Assembly (NCBI GenBank): GCA_030836185.1
Contig: JAURQH010000086.1
Coordinates: 1-40,353, forward strand
Reading direction: 5' to 3'
From: Planctomycetota bacterium
Lineage (GTDB): Bacteria > Planctomycetota > Planctomycetia > Planctomycetales > Planctomycetaceae
DNA length: 40,353 bases
Of the stretch, positions 29,482 to 38,016 are shown piece by piece. The stretch's first letter is position 1, and each line of letters starts with the position of its first letter. A program made the translations under genes and the position numbers. Under the pieces are notes generated by a model that saw only the letters and a list, made by a program, of their open reading frames with translations, made no database searches and was not told the DNA's origin.

Positions 29482-32400
29482 TCACTTCTTCTTCAGAATT
29501 TGCATGTACTTCACAATATCAACCAGTTCCTGCTCGGTGAGTAGCTTCTGCACGTCGGCGGGCATCAGCGAAATCTTCTGCGTGACCATTTCTTCAATGG
29601 CCGATTTTTTCACTGTTTTGGGAATCGCGTCGGCTCCCTTCAGCGTCACCGAATCGGGAGTATCACTCACCATAATCCCGCTGATTGACGTACCGTCTTC
29701 GGTGACAATCATATGGGTTTCGTAGTTATGTGAAACACCGGCTGAGGGAAAGAGGATCGATTCATACATCGCTTGTGGCGAGAGTTTCGAACCAATCTCG
29801 GACAGGTTCGGACCGACTTCCTTGCCAATATCGTTCACGATATGACACTTGGCACAGGTACCGGTCGTATTAAACAACAATTTTCCACGAGTTGGATCGC
29901 CGTTCAGTTTGACCAGTTCGGTGATCGGTCGTAGCGGTTTGTTATTCTTCGACGGGGGTGATGGAAACAGCTTCTCGGCTTGCTCTTTGATATCACGCCA
30001 TTGCGCAGTGTGCAAACCGGCGGCGACCGCGGGAGTGAGTGTGGCATCCAGCTTCTTCTGCTGAGCTAATTCGACGAGTCGTTGAGCACCGTTGCGGGTC
30101 TTCGCCAAAGCACGAATCGCCTGCCTTCGTAACTCGGCATCTTGACTTTCTTCAGTCACAATCGGAATCAGCAACCCCAGTAAGCCCCCCGAACCGGTGT
30201 TGCCGAGTACCTGCAATGTCGTTTCTGCGACCTTGCGATCCTCTGACAGAATTGCCTTTCTCAACATGGACCACTGCTTCTTATTAATCAGCAATGTTGC
30301 CGCGGCAACGCCTTCTTGGGTATCGGGTTTCGACTGAGCCAGTTTGAGGACTTGCGAATAGCGTTCTTCGAGGTTGAATTTGTCGACAAGAGTGATGTAT
30401 TGCAACGTCCCCTCTTGCGAGTCGAGAATCTGATTCAAAGCATTCTTATATTCAGAATGCTTTTTGAAATCGATATTCTCGATCCGATTGAGTGCTTCAC
30501 CTCGCACGAAGGAGACTTGTTGTGTCCGTTCCAAATCGCCAAAAGCGAGATTCGTCAACACGTCATTCCGCAATTCCACATTCGGCTGGAAGTCCATCGA
30601 ACGAAACAGATACGGCAGGTATTCCGCAGGCGTCTCATTACTGGCAATAATTTTGGCGAGTAGTTCGGGAGTTTTTGTTCCCCGTGAACGCCAGACGATG
30701 AAGCCGGGGGCTTCGTCGAGAATATCTTTATCTTTCAGATAGGCATCAAGACAAGCATCCCACCGACCACGAGCCGCGATGCCGAGTGCTTCCAGCATCC
30801 AACGATCGTGGACATCGGTTTGTTCGGCGAGTTTCGCCCACAATTCCGGCACCTCGTCCGAGTCCGATTCGACCAAGGCAATCGCACATTCACGACGCAC
30901 TTTCGGAGAAGGATCGTCGAATAACACGGAAACGGTTCCTGCTGTTTCGACTCCAACCCGACGCGATAAGCGTAACCCGGCAATACGGATTTGATCGTTT
31001 TTATCATCGAAGGCTTCTCCCATATATTGAAACCAACGACCGGGAAGATCTCCTAATAACCACAACGCACGCACTCTCAAATAATCAGGAGCATCGGACT
31101 GCCATAATTCTTTCAGCGCGGGTTCTGCTTTGAGGCCCATCTCGTGCAAACTTGTCCAAGCCAGATAACGGGCTGCCATATTGGGGCTTTGCAAGGCAAC
31201 AATCGCCCCCTCGACGGATTCAAAATCATACTTCGGCATCTTGTAAGCGGAACCTTCGGGAGCCACGCGAAATAAACGACCGCGTTCAACGTCTCCTTGG
31301 GCATGACCGCCAACTCCCGGATCGTACCAGTCGGCGATGATCAGCGAGCCATCGGGAGCCACACACACATCTGACGGACGAAACCATTTGTCTTGGGTAC
31401 CGACAAGAATATCTTCGACTTCCGCCGAGAATCCGGCTCCATCTTCATCAACATGATAGGCACGAACCACATTCGGACCGGCATCACAATGAACCAGTTC
31501 ACCGACAAATCGGTCAGGCAACAAGGAACCCTCATACACAAGAATCCCGGTCGGTGATCCGGCACCAGTTTGTAATAAATTCGGAACCACGCCAGGATCG
31601 TTTAGGTGCCAGTGACGCAAGGGGATTTCTTCTTCGAGACCAGTTCGGAAATCGCGCCAACCAGCCCCCGTCAATTCGTCTTTATAACCATAATTGCCAT
31701 ACTCCATGACAAAGTTGATTCTCACACCATGATTACCGTCGTCGTCGTTGTCCGATTGCCAGACATTGCCGAACGAATCGACCGCCAACTCCCAGTTGTT
31801 GCGGAAGTTCCAACCGAGCGTTTCCACTTCACTACCGTCTATGTTACAGCGGAACGCCATCCCTTCCTGATACGGCTGGCGGTCATCCTTTACGACGTTG
31901 CCCCGCTTATCGACAATGGCGTTGCCGTCTTTGTCGTAAAGATGTTTTCCTGCGTTACCGAAATTGAAGTACAACTTCCCATCCGGCCCAAACAGAAACG
32001 AATGGATGCCGTGATCGTGCTGAGTCCCCGCGATGCCGCTGAAGAGAATTTCTTTCTTGTCGGCTTTGTCGTCTCCATCCTCATCGGTGAGAATCATCAC
32101 GCTGTCACCGGCAGAGACAATGGCTTTATTACCGAGAACACACACGCCGTGAGCCGAATCGATGTCTCGTCCCTGATAAAAAGTGGTCTCTTTATCGGCT
32201 TGGCCGTCTCCATCGGTATCTTCGAGAATCAGAATGCGATCTCCCTCTGTCCGTTCGGGAGACTTATTACGAAACTTGCGGTAGTTGACGACTTCGCAGA
32301 CCCACACGCGGCCTTTGTGATCAACATCAATGTTTGACGGGCTATACATCATCGGCTCGGCGGCAAATAACGTCGCCTTGAGATCGTCATTGACGGTCAA

Positions 32401-32979
32401 ACCATCGAGAGCCGCTTCAGGAGTACGGTCTGTCACCTGAGCCGAGACCGCTGCGGACACAAATTGGGCATCCGGCTTCTCCGTGAAAACGAGAAACTGA
32501 ACGGTACTACCACACCCTTGATTCGCTCCTCCATCGTCCAGAAATCCAGTCGCGTGAAACTCGTTGTACCCGGCAGGTAACTCGTATTCGATGATCGAAT
32601 TGGCGTGTACGCCGATACCGTTTTCAATGACCGCACCATTTTTCTTCATCGTTTGATTGCGGCAATTGGCATTGATCTGCACAGCACCATAACCCGATTG
32701 AGCCGACTTCCATTTCATCTCGGTCAGTTTCGTTTCGCCTGATTTGCCAACCAAAACGGGAGCTTCCCATCCGGCCCAATCGCAACTGAACCCGTCCCCG
32801 GCATCATTCACAACGAGGTACAGTTTTTTGGCACCCTTGATGTTGGCTTTCACCACCACTGAGTTGCCGGGGGTACTTGCAGAGATCACACCGCTCTGAA
32901 AGATCGGCTTCGCCGCCGAAACGGAACTCACAAGACACAGCGATAAAACCATCGACGACAGACAAGACAGAAACTTCAT
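29482..32979 (-). CDS. NPCBM-propeller-HEAT-cytochrome c membrane-bound dehydrogenase-like protein
   Basis: An exported 1165-residue protein of the planctomycete/verrucomicrobial TIGR02604/TIGR02603 type. Order: signal peptide (about 1-22); NPCBM-like carbohydrate-binding module (about 25-170, GIGVHANSIIEYELP); beta-propeller dehydrogenase domain (about 190-570) with PVC-typical VWVCEVVNYRKF and LILEDTDGDGQADKETTF; HEAT-like helical repeats (about 590-980); C-terminal haem domain with C1042-A-K-C-H1046 followed by GPNLSEIGSKLSPQAMYESILFPSAGVSHNYE. It likely oxidises a sugar or similar substrate in the periplasm and passes electrons to the haem. A terminator follows. Confidence 0.92.
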   Translation of the reverse strand: MKFLSCLSSMVLSLCLVSSVSAAKPIFQSGVISASTPGNSVVVKANIKGAKKLYLVVNDAGDGFSCDWAGWEAPVLVGKSGETKLTEMKWKSAQSGYGAVQINANCRNQTMKKNGAVIENGIGVHANSIIEYELPAGYNEFHATGFLDDGGANQGCGSTVQFLVFTEKPDAQFVSAAVSAQVTDRTPEAALDGLTVNDDLKATLFAAEPMMYSPSNIDVDHKGRVWVCEVVNYRKFRNKSPERTEGDRILILEDTDGDGQADKETTFYQGRDIDSAHGVCVLGNKAIVSAGDSVMILTDEDGDDKADKKEILFSGIAGTQHDHGIHSFLFGPDGKLYFNFGNAGKHLYDKDGNAIVDKRGNVVKDDRQPYQEGMAFRCNIDGSEVETLGWNFRNNWELAVDSFGNVWQSDNDDDGNHGVRINFVMEYGNYGYKDELTGAGWRDFRTGLEEEIPLRHWHLNDPGVVPNLLQTGAGSPTGILVYEGSLLPDRFVGELVHCDAGPNVVRAYHVDEDGAGFSAEVEDILVGTQDKWFRPSDVCVAPDGSLIIADWYDPGVGGHAQGDVERGRLFRVAPEGSAYKMPKYDFESVEGAIVALQSPNMAARYLAWTSLHEMGLKAEPALKELWQSDAPDYLRVRALWLLGDLPGRWFQYMGEAFDDKNDQIRIAGLRLSRRVGVETAGTVSVLFDDPSPKVRRECAIALVESDSDEVPELWAKLAEQTDVHDRWMLEALGIAARGRWDACLDAYLKDKDILDEAPGFIVWRSRGTKTPELLAKIIASNETPAEYLPYLFRSMDFQPNVELRNDVLTNLAFGDLERTQQVSFVRGEALNRIENIDFKKHSEYKNALNQILDSQEGTLQYITLVDKFNLEERYSQVLKLAQSKPDTQEGVAAATLLINKKQWSMLRKAILSEDRKVAETTLQVLGNTGSGGLLGLLIPIVTEESQDAELRRQAIRALAKTRNGAQRLVELAQQKKLDATLTPAVAAGLHTAQWRDIKEQAEKLFPSPPSKNNKPLRPITELVKLNGDPTRGKLLFNTTGTCAKCHIVNDIGKEVGPNLSEIGSKLSPQAMYESILFPSAGVSHNYETHMIVTEDGTSISGIMVSDTPDSVTLKGADAIPKTVKKSAIEEMVTQKISLMPADVQKLLTEQELVDIVKYMQILKKK

Positions 32980-33060
32980 GGATCAACTCCAGAATGCAGT
33001 GTGGAAATGTGTGGGTGAAGAATAATGAATCTCAGAAGGCCGAGAGAATATCTCTATTTT

Positions 33061-33450
33061 TTAGTCGGCTTGTTTGAAGCCAGCTTTCAGCAACTCCGCA
33101 TAGCCCTGCTTGAGCGGACGAATTTCATAGCCTTTATCTTTTAATTTCTCGGCAGCATAGAGTGCCCGAGTTCCCGCCCGACAATGTAGATAAACAACGG
33201 TCTTGTCACCGAACCGTTTTTTCAGATCGTCTTTGGAAGGGCCATCATTAATATCGGAGAGTTGCCACAACTTGGCGTCGGCCAGATGACCTTCATCCCA
33301 TTCTTCAACTTCGCGAACATCAACGAGAGTCGCCTTGCCAGCTTTCAGGTTCTTTTTGACGACTTCGGGAGTGTCTTTGGTATGTTCGGCAGCCGACACC
33401 ATGCTGCATAGCAGGAGCAGAACGGCCGTTGAGTAAATTGAAAATCGCAC
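33061..33450 (-). CDS. Periplasmic rhodanese-like protein
   Basis: The 129-residue protein has a signal peptide (about 1-20) and one rhodanese domain: LVDVREVEEWDEGHLADAKLW and the active loop C90-R-A-G-T-R-A. The catalytic Cys is intact, so it may transfer sulfane sulfur (to cyanide or a thiol) in the periplasm. It lies 81 bases upstream of the dehydrogenase-cytochrome gene in the same direction, with unknown link. Confidence 0.9.
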   Translation of the reverse strand: MRFSIYSTAVLLLLCSMVSAAEHTKDTPEVVKKNLKAGKATLVDVREVEEWDEGHLADAKLWQLSDINDGPSKDDLKKRFGDKTVVYLHCRAGTRALYAAEKLKDKGYEIRPLKQGYAELLKAGFKQAD

Positions 33451-33778
33451 GGAAACCTCCAGGCAGGGTCAGTGAGGCAAATCGGTTGGACATTCCATTG
33501 TCAGCGCCCCGGCCTGATTTCGCAAGGATTGAATTTAGAACATCGAGAATTGAAAAACATTCAGAAGCTAAGCTGGGACCAGTCCCAGCCTACACTTCGC
33601 TTGCGCGAGCAAGCCGGGCCAAATCACTTTTGACGATGAAGCTCGGCGGTTTCTCCTGCGCAGAGCGTCATTGCTCCACCAACGGCTATGATTTTGAACT
33701 CAACCGGCGAGGTATCGAGACTGGACGTCTCCCGATACAATCAGGCATTCTGGACATCTCTTCAATAAACGAACAAGC
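33451..33778. other. Divergent intergenic region with one REP-like palindrome
   Basis: This 328-base gap separates the leftward rhodanese gene from rightward rsmG. It contains the REP-like palindrome at 33572-33593. A 117-codon open frame crosses it, but it spans the repeat and is probably not a gene. Confidence 0.5.
33572..33593 (-). repeat. Single REP-like palindrome
   Basis: GCTGGGAC-CA-GTCCCAGC + CTAC, the same sequence family as at 25557 and 28204 in inverted orientation, without a partner nearby. Confidence 0.88.
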
Positions 33779-34435
33779 ATGACTGATTCACTCCCCCCCC
33801 TGCTCTCTAAACAGTTGCCCGATTCCATCTCGATGACGGAGACGCAAATCAATCAATGCGCCCGGCATCTCGAACTGGTGCTGGAGACGAACAAACAATT
33901 TAACCTGACCTCCATCACTGAACCTCGCGAAGCGGTCATCAAGCACATCATCGATTCACTGTTACCAAGCCCTTTGTACGCGGATGCCAAATCGATTCTC
34001 GATCTCGGCACGGGAGCCGGTTATCCCGGCATCCCACTCGCCATTCTGTATCCCGAGATGAAAGTGCATCTGGTCGATTCGACCCAAAAGAAAGCCCGCT
34101 TTCTGCAAGAAGTCGTGAACGATCTGGAACTCACGAATGTCGTCGTCCACGACAAACGGGGCGAGACCGTTTTGAAATCGCTACCGACTCACGAGATCGA
34201 CATCCTCACGGCTCGTGCGGTGGGCTCCATCGAGAAACTATTGAACGTCTTGAAGCCAGTCCGCAAACGATTTGTGAAGATGCTGTTGTTCAAGGGACAG
34301 CGTGCCGAGCAAGAACTGGAAAGCTCGGCAATGGAATTGAAGAACTTGAAACTCACCGGCGAGGTTTGTTTCCGATACGAACTCCCCGACGAAATGGGAA
34401 GTCACTGCGTGGTGGAGCTTATCTCAACCACTTAA
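33779..34435 (+). CDS. rsmG: 16S rRNA (guanine527-N7)-methyltransferase RsmG
   Basis: A 218-residue methyltransferase of the RsmG/GidB family, which methylates G527 of 16S rRNA with SAM. The SAM motif is ILDLGTGAGYPGIPLAI, followed by VHLVDSTQKKARFLQEV, ELTNVVVHDKRGE and LTARAVGSIEKLL. The N-terminal helical block NKQFNLTSITEPREAVIKHIIDSL is typical. The length is normal. It is convergent with the response-regulator gene and overlaps its stop codon by 4 bases (34432-34435). Confidence 0.96.
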   Translation: MTDSLPPLLSKQLPDSISMTETQINQCARHLELVLETNKQFNLTSITEPREAVIKHIIDSLLPSPLYADAKSILDLGTGAGYPGIPLAILYPEMKVHLVDSTQKKARFLQEVVNDLELTNVVVHDKRGETVLKSLPTHEIDILTARAVGSIEKLLNVLKPVRKRFVKMLLFKGQRAEQELESSAMELKNLKLTGEVCFRYELPDEMGSHCVVELISTT

Positions 34436-35559
34436 ACCTTCCCCACCGCCAATAGCGTAATGTCATCCAGTTGGGGTTTGCTGCCGGCGAATTCGCTGAT
34501 CGAGTGCAAAATACGGTCGAGCAGTTCGCCACCTTGATAGCCATCATGAGTCATGAGCGAGGTCATTCGGTCCTGGCCGAACATCTCTTCGCTTTTACTC
34601 TGGGTTTCCGTGACTCCATCCGTGTAGAGCAAGACGGAGTCACTCGCGTCAAGCTGCACGGTCTCGTCTTGAAACGGAACATCGTGGAACGTCGAGGACA
34701 GCATCGGTGCTGTCGGCATCAAAAGGTCGTGTTTCTCTCCTCCTCGATGCAGAATGCCGGGAGGATGGCCGGCATTCACGTAAGTTAATTCTCCCGATTT
34801 GGTATCGAGACGCGCGCAGGTTAGTGTGACGAACCGACTCGGGTCGAACGTGCGGATTCCTTCTTTGACGTGTTCAATGACCGTTAATGGTTGGAAGTCT
34901 TGACCGGCGGCTGCGTGAAAAACCGACTTCACGACCGAGGTCATCATGGCCGCTGACGCTCCGTGACCAACGACATCAGCCACCATGAAGGCAACCGCAT
35001 TCTCACCAGCGGAAGCATAATCGTAAATATCTCCCGCCAACTCACTACACGCCAGATAACGTGCGTGAATATTCATACCAGCGATATTTTGAAACGGAGG
35101 AGGCAACAAGCTCAACTGAAACTTCTGTGCGTCGTCCAGTTCGCGTTCCAAACGGTCCAGATAACGACGTTCCGCACGCCGTAACCGACGCAGTTCCAAA
35201 CAACGATTCACTAAGGTAATCAACACCCTGCGATCAAAAGGTTTGGTGATGAAGTAAAACGCCCCACCATCGATGGCTTGAATGAGATTATCGTCCGGTT
35301 CTTCGGCGTTGCCCGTCATCAGAATCACATCGAGGTCGGGATCGTGTTGTTTAAGGCGGCGTGTTAATTCAAAGCCGTTAATTCCCGGCATGCGGATATC
35401 GACGATGGCCAAGTCGGGAGTGCCGTTGGCGAGTTTTTCGAGAGCATCTTCTCCCGATTCTGCCGTTGTGATTTCGTGATCGCGACGTAAGACGCGCGAA
35501 ACCGAGCGAAGCATATCCGGCTCGTCATCGACAATCATAATATGTGTGCGTCGTGCCAT
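34432..35559 (-). CDS. Response regulator with PP2C/SpoIIE-type phosphatase domain
   Basis: A 375-residue two-domain protein from the start at 35559, which has an AGGAAAG ribosome site; the longer start at 35580 lacks one. The receiver domain (about 1-125) has acidic D11/D12, phosphorylated D54 (AIVDIRMPG), switch MTGN and K in FITKPF. A short coiled linker (about 130-160) precedes the SpoIIE/RsbU-like phosphatase (about 165-375): LACSELAGDIYDY, VADVVGHGASAAMM, NAGHPPGIL and LLYTDGVTE. Phosphorylation likely switches on dephosphorylation of a partner such as an anti-sigma antagonist. The histidine kinase gene directly upstream overlaps it or is nearly joined, so they form a two-component pair. 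Confidence 0.92.
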   Translation of the reverse strand: MARRTHIMIVDDEPDMLRSVSRVLRRDHEITTAESGEDALEKLANGTPDLAIVDIRMPGINGFELTRRLKQHDPDLDVILMTGNAEEPDDNLIQAIDGGAFYFITKPFDRRVLITLVNRCLELRRLRRAERRYLDRLERELDDAQKFQLSLLPPPFQNIAGMNIHARYLACSELAGDIYDYASAGENAVAFMVADVVGHGASAAMMTSVVKSVFHAAAGQDFQPLTVIEHVKEGIRTFDPSRFVTLTCARLDTKSGELTYVNAGHPPGILHRGGEKHDLLMPTAPMLSSTFHDVPFQDETVQLDASDSVLLYTDGVTETQSKSEEMFGQDRMTSLMTHDGYQGGELLDRILHSISEFAGSKPQLDDITLLAVGKV

Positions 35560-35569
35560 TGGTACTTTC

Positions 35570-36928
35570 CTATCCACCATTTCGGTACGGTAACTTCACC
35601 GTCACGTGTGTCCCTCGGCCCAATTCACTCTCGATTTTGAATTGTCCGCGTAACTGAGCGACAATCGACCGACAGATTGCCAGCCCCAAACCGTTGCCGT
35701 CGGCTTTCGTCGTGAAGAATGGTTCCTGAATTTTCGCCAGGTGGTCTGGGGGAATACCACAACCGGTGTCGGTCACTTCCAGCACCACAAACTGCTCTTC
35801 AGCCGATGCCACAATTCTCAATTCATCATTCGGCTCCATCGCATCGCGTGCATTGCCGATGAGATTCAAGACCAACTGTTCAATATCCGCCTGAACGGCT
35901 TCAATCATAGGCAAGTCGGCAGGGACCGCCACAATCACCTGAACTTTATGGCGTTCCAAGCTTTGCCGGAAGATCGACAACGCCGATTCGATCACCAAGG
36001 CCAGTGACACATCGCTGGCATTCCGGGTTTCGTTACGAGCAAAGTGCAACATGCCGTTGAAGATGCGTTTACAGACCAAAAGTGACTTCTCGATTTCCTG
36101 CAAGTCTTCTTTCGTTTCAGACTCGTCGAAGAAACCATCCTCCAAATCGGTTTGCATCTGCTGCACCAACGGCAAGACAGCTCCTAACGCGTTATTGACA
36201 TCGTGGGCGACACCACGGGCGAGTTCTGCCATCGCGTATTTTCGTTCTGCCGCGATGACCTGATTTTCCAGCGACTCGGTCCGTTTCAGATTCTGAAGAG
36301 CCACCGAAGCCTGAGGAAGAAATTGAGACAGTAAATCGGTTTCGTATTCCCGCAATGTTCCCGCATGGATCGAAGCGACTTTCAGCGCACCAATCAGCCC
36401 GTCCTTCGTCACCAACGGAACGCAAATCATCGAATGCTCGGCGGCAGGGAAGCGGTCGGTTGCCATCATTGGGTTGTAATCGAGCAGTTCAACCAATGTC
36501 GCGGCTTCTGCACCGGCCCATTGTTCCCAAGCACCATCTTGTCGGTCAAAACCAAACGGCTGGCCCGACTTCAACAACTTTCGCGTGTCTCGATCAAGGG
36601 GTAACGCCAGGCCGACGTTCTCTCCCTTCCGTTTTTGAAACGCAACTTGCTCCGCGACGACTTCCATCGAGCCGCCATCTTCGTCGCATATCAAAAGCGC
36701 TGCGGAGTGGTCATAGTCTGTCAGTGATTTAATCGCGTGCAACAACTTATAAAAAAGGTGCTTCGGCTTGACCTGTTCGAGAACTTTTTGATCGACCTGC
36801 AAACGAACTTCGCTAATTCGTTCCTGCTCGACAGTATCGATCATTTCGTTGACGACATCGGCGAGTGCGGAAAAGTCTTGTCGAGAGTCCCAAAAGAAAT
36901 GCTGATTTTCTCGACGCAGGACCAACAC
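35570..36928 (-). CDS. Sensor histidine kinase, GAF-containing, main part after an in-frame TGA
   Basis: The 452-residue main part of a cytoplasmic sensor kinase. The start given is a GTG right after an in-frame TGA, in a position where the family protein should continue (a stretch like RRRGR-M-stop-GVLVLRRENQHFF). The first 40 residues end a GAF domain, then a second GAF domain (about 55-215, ICVPLVTKDGLIGALKVAS) precedes the kinase: H-box GVAHDVNN (phosphoryl His near 242), LVLNLIGNARDAM (N box), VTDTGCGIPP and GNGLGLAICRSI (G boxes). The kinase core is intact. It is paired with the following response regulator-phosphatase. Confidence 0.88.
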   Translation of the reverse strand: MLVLRRENQHFFWDSRQDFSALADVVNEMIDTVEQERISEVRLQVDQKVLEQVKPKHLFYKLLHAIKSLTDYDHSAALLICDEDGGSMEVVAEQVAFQKRKGENVGLALPLDRDTRKLLKSGQPFGFDRQDGAWEQWAGAEAATLVELLDYNPMMATDRFPAAEHSMICVPLVTKDGLIGALKVASIHAGTLREYETDLLSQFLPQASVALQNLKRTESLENQVIAAERKYAMAELARGVAHDVNNALGAVLPLVQQMQTDLEDGFFDESETKEDLQEIEKSLLVCKRIFNGMLHFARNETRNASDVSLALVIESALSIFRQSLERHKVQVIVAVPADLPMIEAVQADIEQLVLNLIGNARDAMEPNDELRIVASAEEQFVVLEVTDTGCGIPPDHLAKIQEPFFTTKADGNGLGLAICRSIVAQLRGQFKIESELGRGTHVTVKLPYRNGG

Positions 36929-36931
36929 CCC

Positions 36932-37270
36932 TCACATGCGACCACGTCGACGAATCCGGGCCAACATGGTGTTTTTGGGAACCTTCACTTTCTGCCCACG
37001 CAGAAACCCTCCCAACAAGTCGGGATCCCACTCTGCGGTGTTCGGCTGAGACCATTGAACTTCCGCCAAATATTCTCCTGGGGCTACCGTCGCCAGGCAT
37101 CCTTCCTCTGCCTCAAAATGCTGGCGGGCCAATTTAATGGCCGATTTGATCAACTTACCAATATCGCGAGACGAGCGCAGCTTCTCCCGAAACCGCCAGA
37201 GTTCAGTGAGAAACTCACTGTCACGGACGTCGGACAAGCCGCCAGAGTCTTTTTTGCGGATACGAGACAC
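36932..37270 (-). CDS. N-terminal GAF part of the histidine kinase, ended by in-frame TGA
   Basis: This 112-residue open frame, from a GTG at 37270, lies in the same frame as the kinase and ends at TGA 36932-36934, with the kinase frame resuming one codon later. The sequence (LTELWRFREKLRSSRDIGKLIKSAIKLARQHFEAEEG) is the beginning of a GAF-type domain. Together with 35570-36928 it gives a normal two-GAF kinase of about 565 residues. The stop codon lies where homologues would probably have an aromatic residue (TGG to TGA is one base). No good ribosome site precedes 37270, so the true start is uncertain. Confidence 0.75.
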   Translation of the reverse strand: MSRIRKKDSGGLSDVRDSEFLTELWRFREKLRSSRDIGKLIKSAIKLARQHFEAEEGCLATVAPGEYLAEVQWSQPNTAEWDPDLLGGFLRGQKVKVPKNTMLARIRRRGRM

Positions 37271-37388
37271 GAGCAGAACCAGACCAAGTGAGAGAATATC
37301 TCATGCGATCCTATCCGCGTGGTCAGCCATGATCAATCAATTAACTTGGTATGACAGAGTTTCAGACTTGCATTCGAAGAACGCATAC

Positions 37389-37418
37389 AAAAAACCGCCG
37401 AGGAATCATCCTCAGCGG
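37389..37418 (-). terminator. Rho-independent terminator after the small Cys-rich gene
   Basis: On the minus strand CCGCTGAGGA and TCCTCGGCGG form a 10-bp stem (one G-U) with a 4-base loop, followed by six T. It stands 34 bases after the stop of the small gene at 37452. Confidence 0.8.
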
Positions 37419-37451
37419 CTTTTGCGAATTTCGGGTTGTCGTTGTTAGTGA

Positions 37452-37580
37452 TTACCAGCAACGGCAGCAGCGACAGCAACGGCAGCAGCGATTTCTGTCA
37501 GCGGCTTTTTTGTTAGCAGCTTCAGTTCGCAAGTTTTTGAGTTCGCGGACGAGTTTCTTTTGAGTCGTTTGAGTTTTCAT
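37452..37580 (-). CDS. Small Cys-rich protein of 42 residues
   Basis: A short gene with strong local signals: ATG at 37580, GGGAG ribosome site 9 bases before it, TAA stop and a Rho-independent terminator downstream. The first 30 residues are Lys/Arg/Gln-rich and helical (MKTQTTQKKLVRELKNLR...), followed by a tail in which Arg and Cys alternate as RCC RCC RCC RCW. Seven Cys lie in the last 11 residues. It could be a metal- or thiol-binding peptide, or a precursor peptide. No known family is recognised. The tail is encoded by GC-rich TGC/CGC-type repeats; the alternative frame would give an Ala/Val-rich tail and is not supported by the start. Confidence 0.6.
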   Translation of the reverse strand: MKTQTTQKKLVRELKNLRTEAANKKAADRNRCCRCCRCCRCW

Positions 37581-38016
37581 CGTGATAGCTCCCTGAGTAG
37601 TTGTTTTGTTGTGAGGTGACTTGTTTGTCGTCCTCGTCTGGAAGTAAATCCGAAAGCATTGTCATTTCGGACAAACAAACTGGTATTTTTTTCAATGGGT
37701 CACAAGCAAAACAGGTATCTCCCTAAAGAGAAGACACTTACGGCCTCTCTGAATATCACATAACTCTCGTAATAAGGTGGGAATCTCGCACATTGGCCTG
37801 CAATTATTACCGGTGGATGCTGCCGAAAAGTGCCGGCAGAAAGACTGGTCACTCTTAGTTGAGAGAATCAGCAAATAAGTCTCTGAGCAGGGTGGAGACG
37901 GCCTCAACGGACGGTTAGCATGCCGAAAGGACGGGACGCATGGTGCTCGTGAGTCTTGTTCCAGTTTTCACCACCAACCGCAAAGGTGACTGCCCAACAG
38001 TCAGACATTCATCGAC
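37581..38016. other. Intergenic region between the small gene and fbp
   Basis: The 436-base gap holds the promoters for both divergent genes. A weak hairpin CTGCCG/CGGCAG lies near 37819-37839. I see no convincing coding sequence or strong promoter. Confidence 0.35.

Noticed and set aside
31606-32337. 243-codon plus-strand frame
   Set aside because: It is antisense to the intact propeller domain of the 1165-residue protein and has no family motif.
33429-33782. 117-codon plus-strand frame before rsmG
   Set aside because: It crosses a REP-like palindrome and the start of the rhodanese gene and has no recognisable domain or ribosome site.
37452-37491. Ala/Val-rich peptide tail in the alternative frame of the small gene
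   Set aside because: The ribosome site and ATG fit the frame that gives the Cys-rich tail; the other frame has no start of its own.
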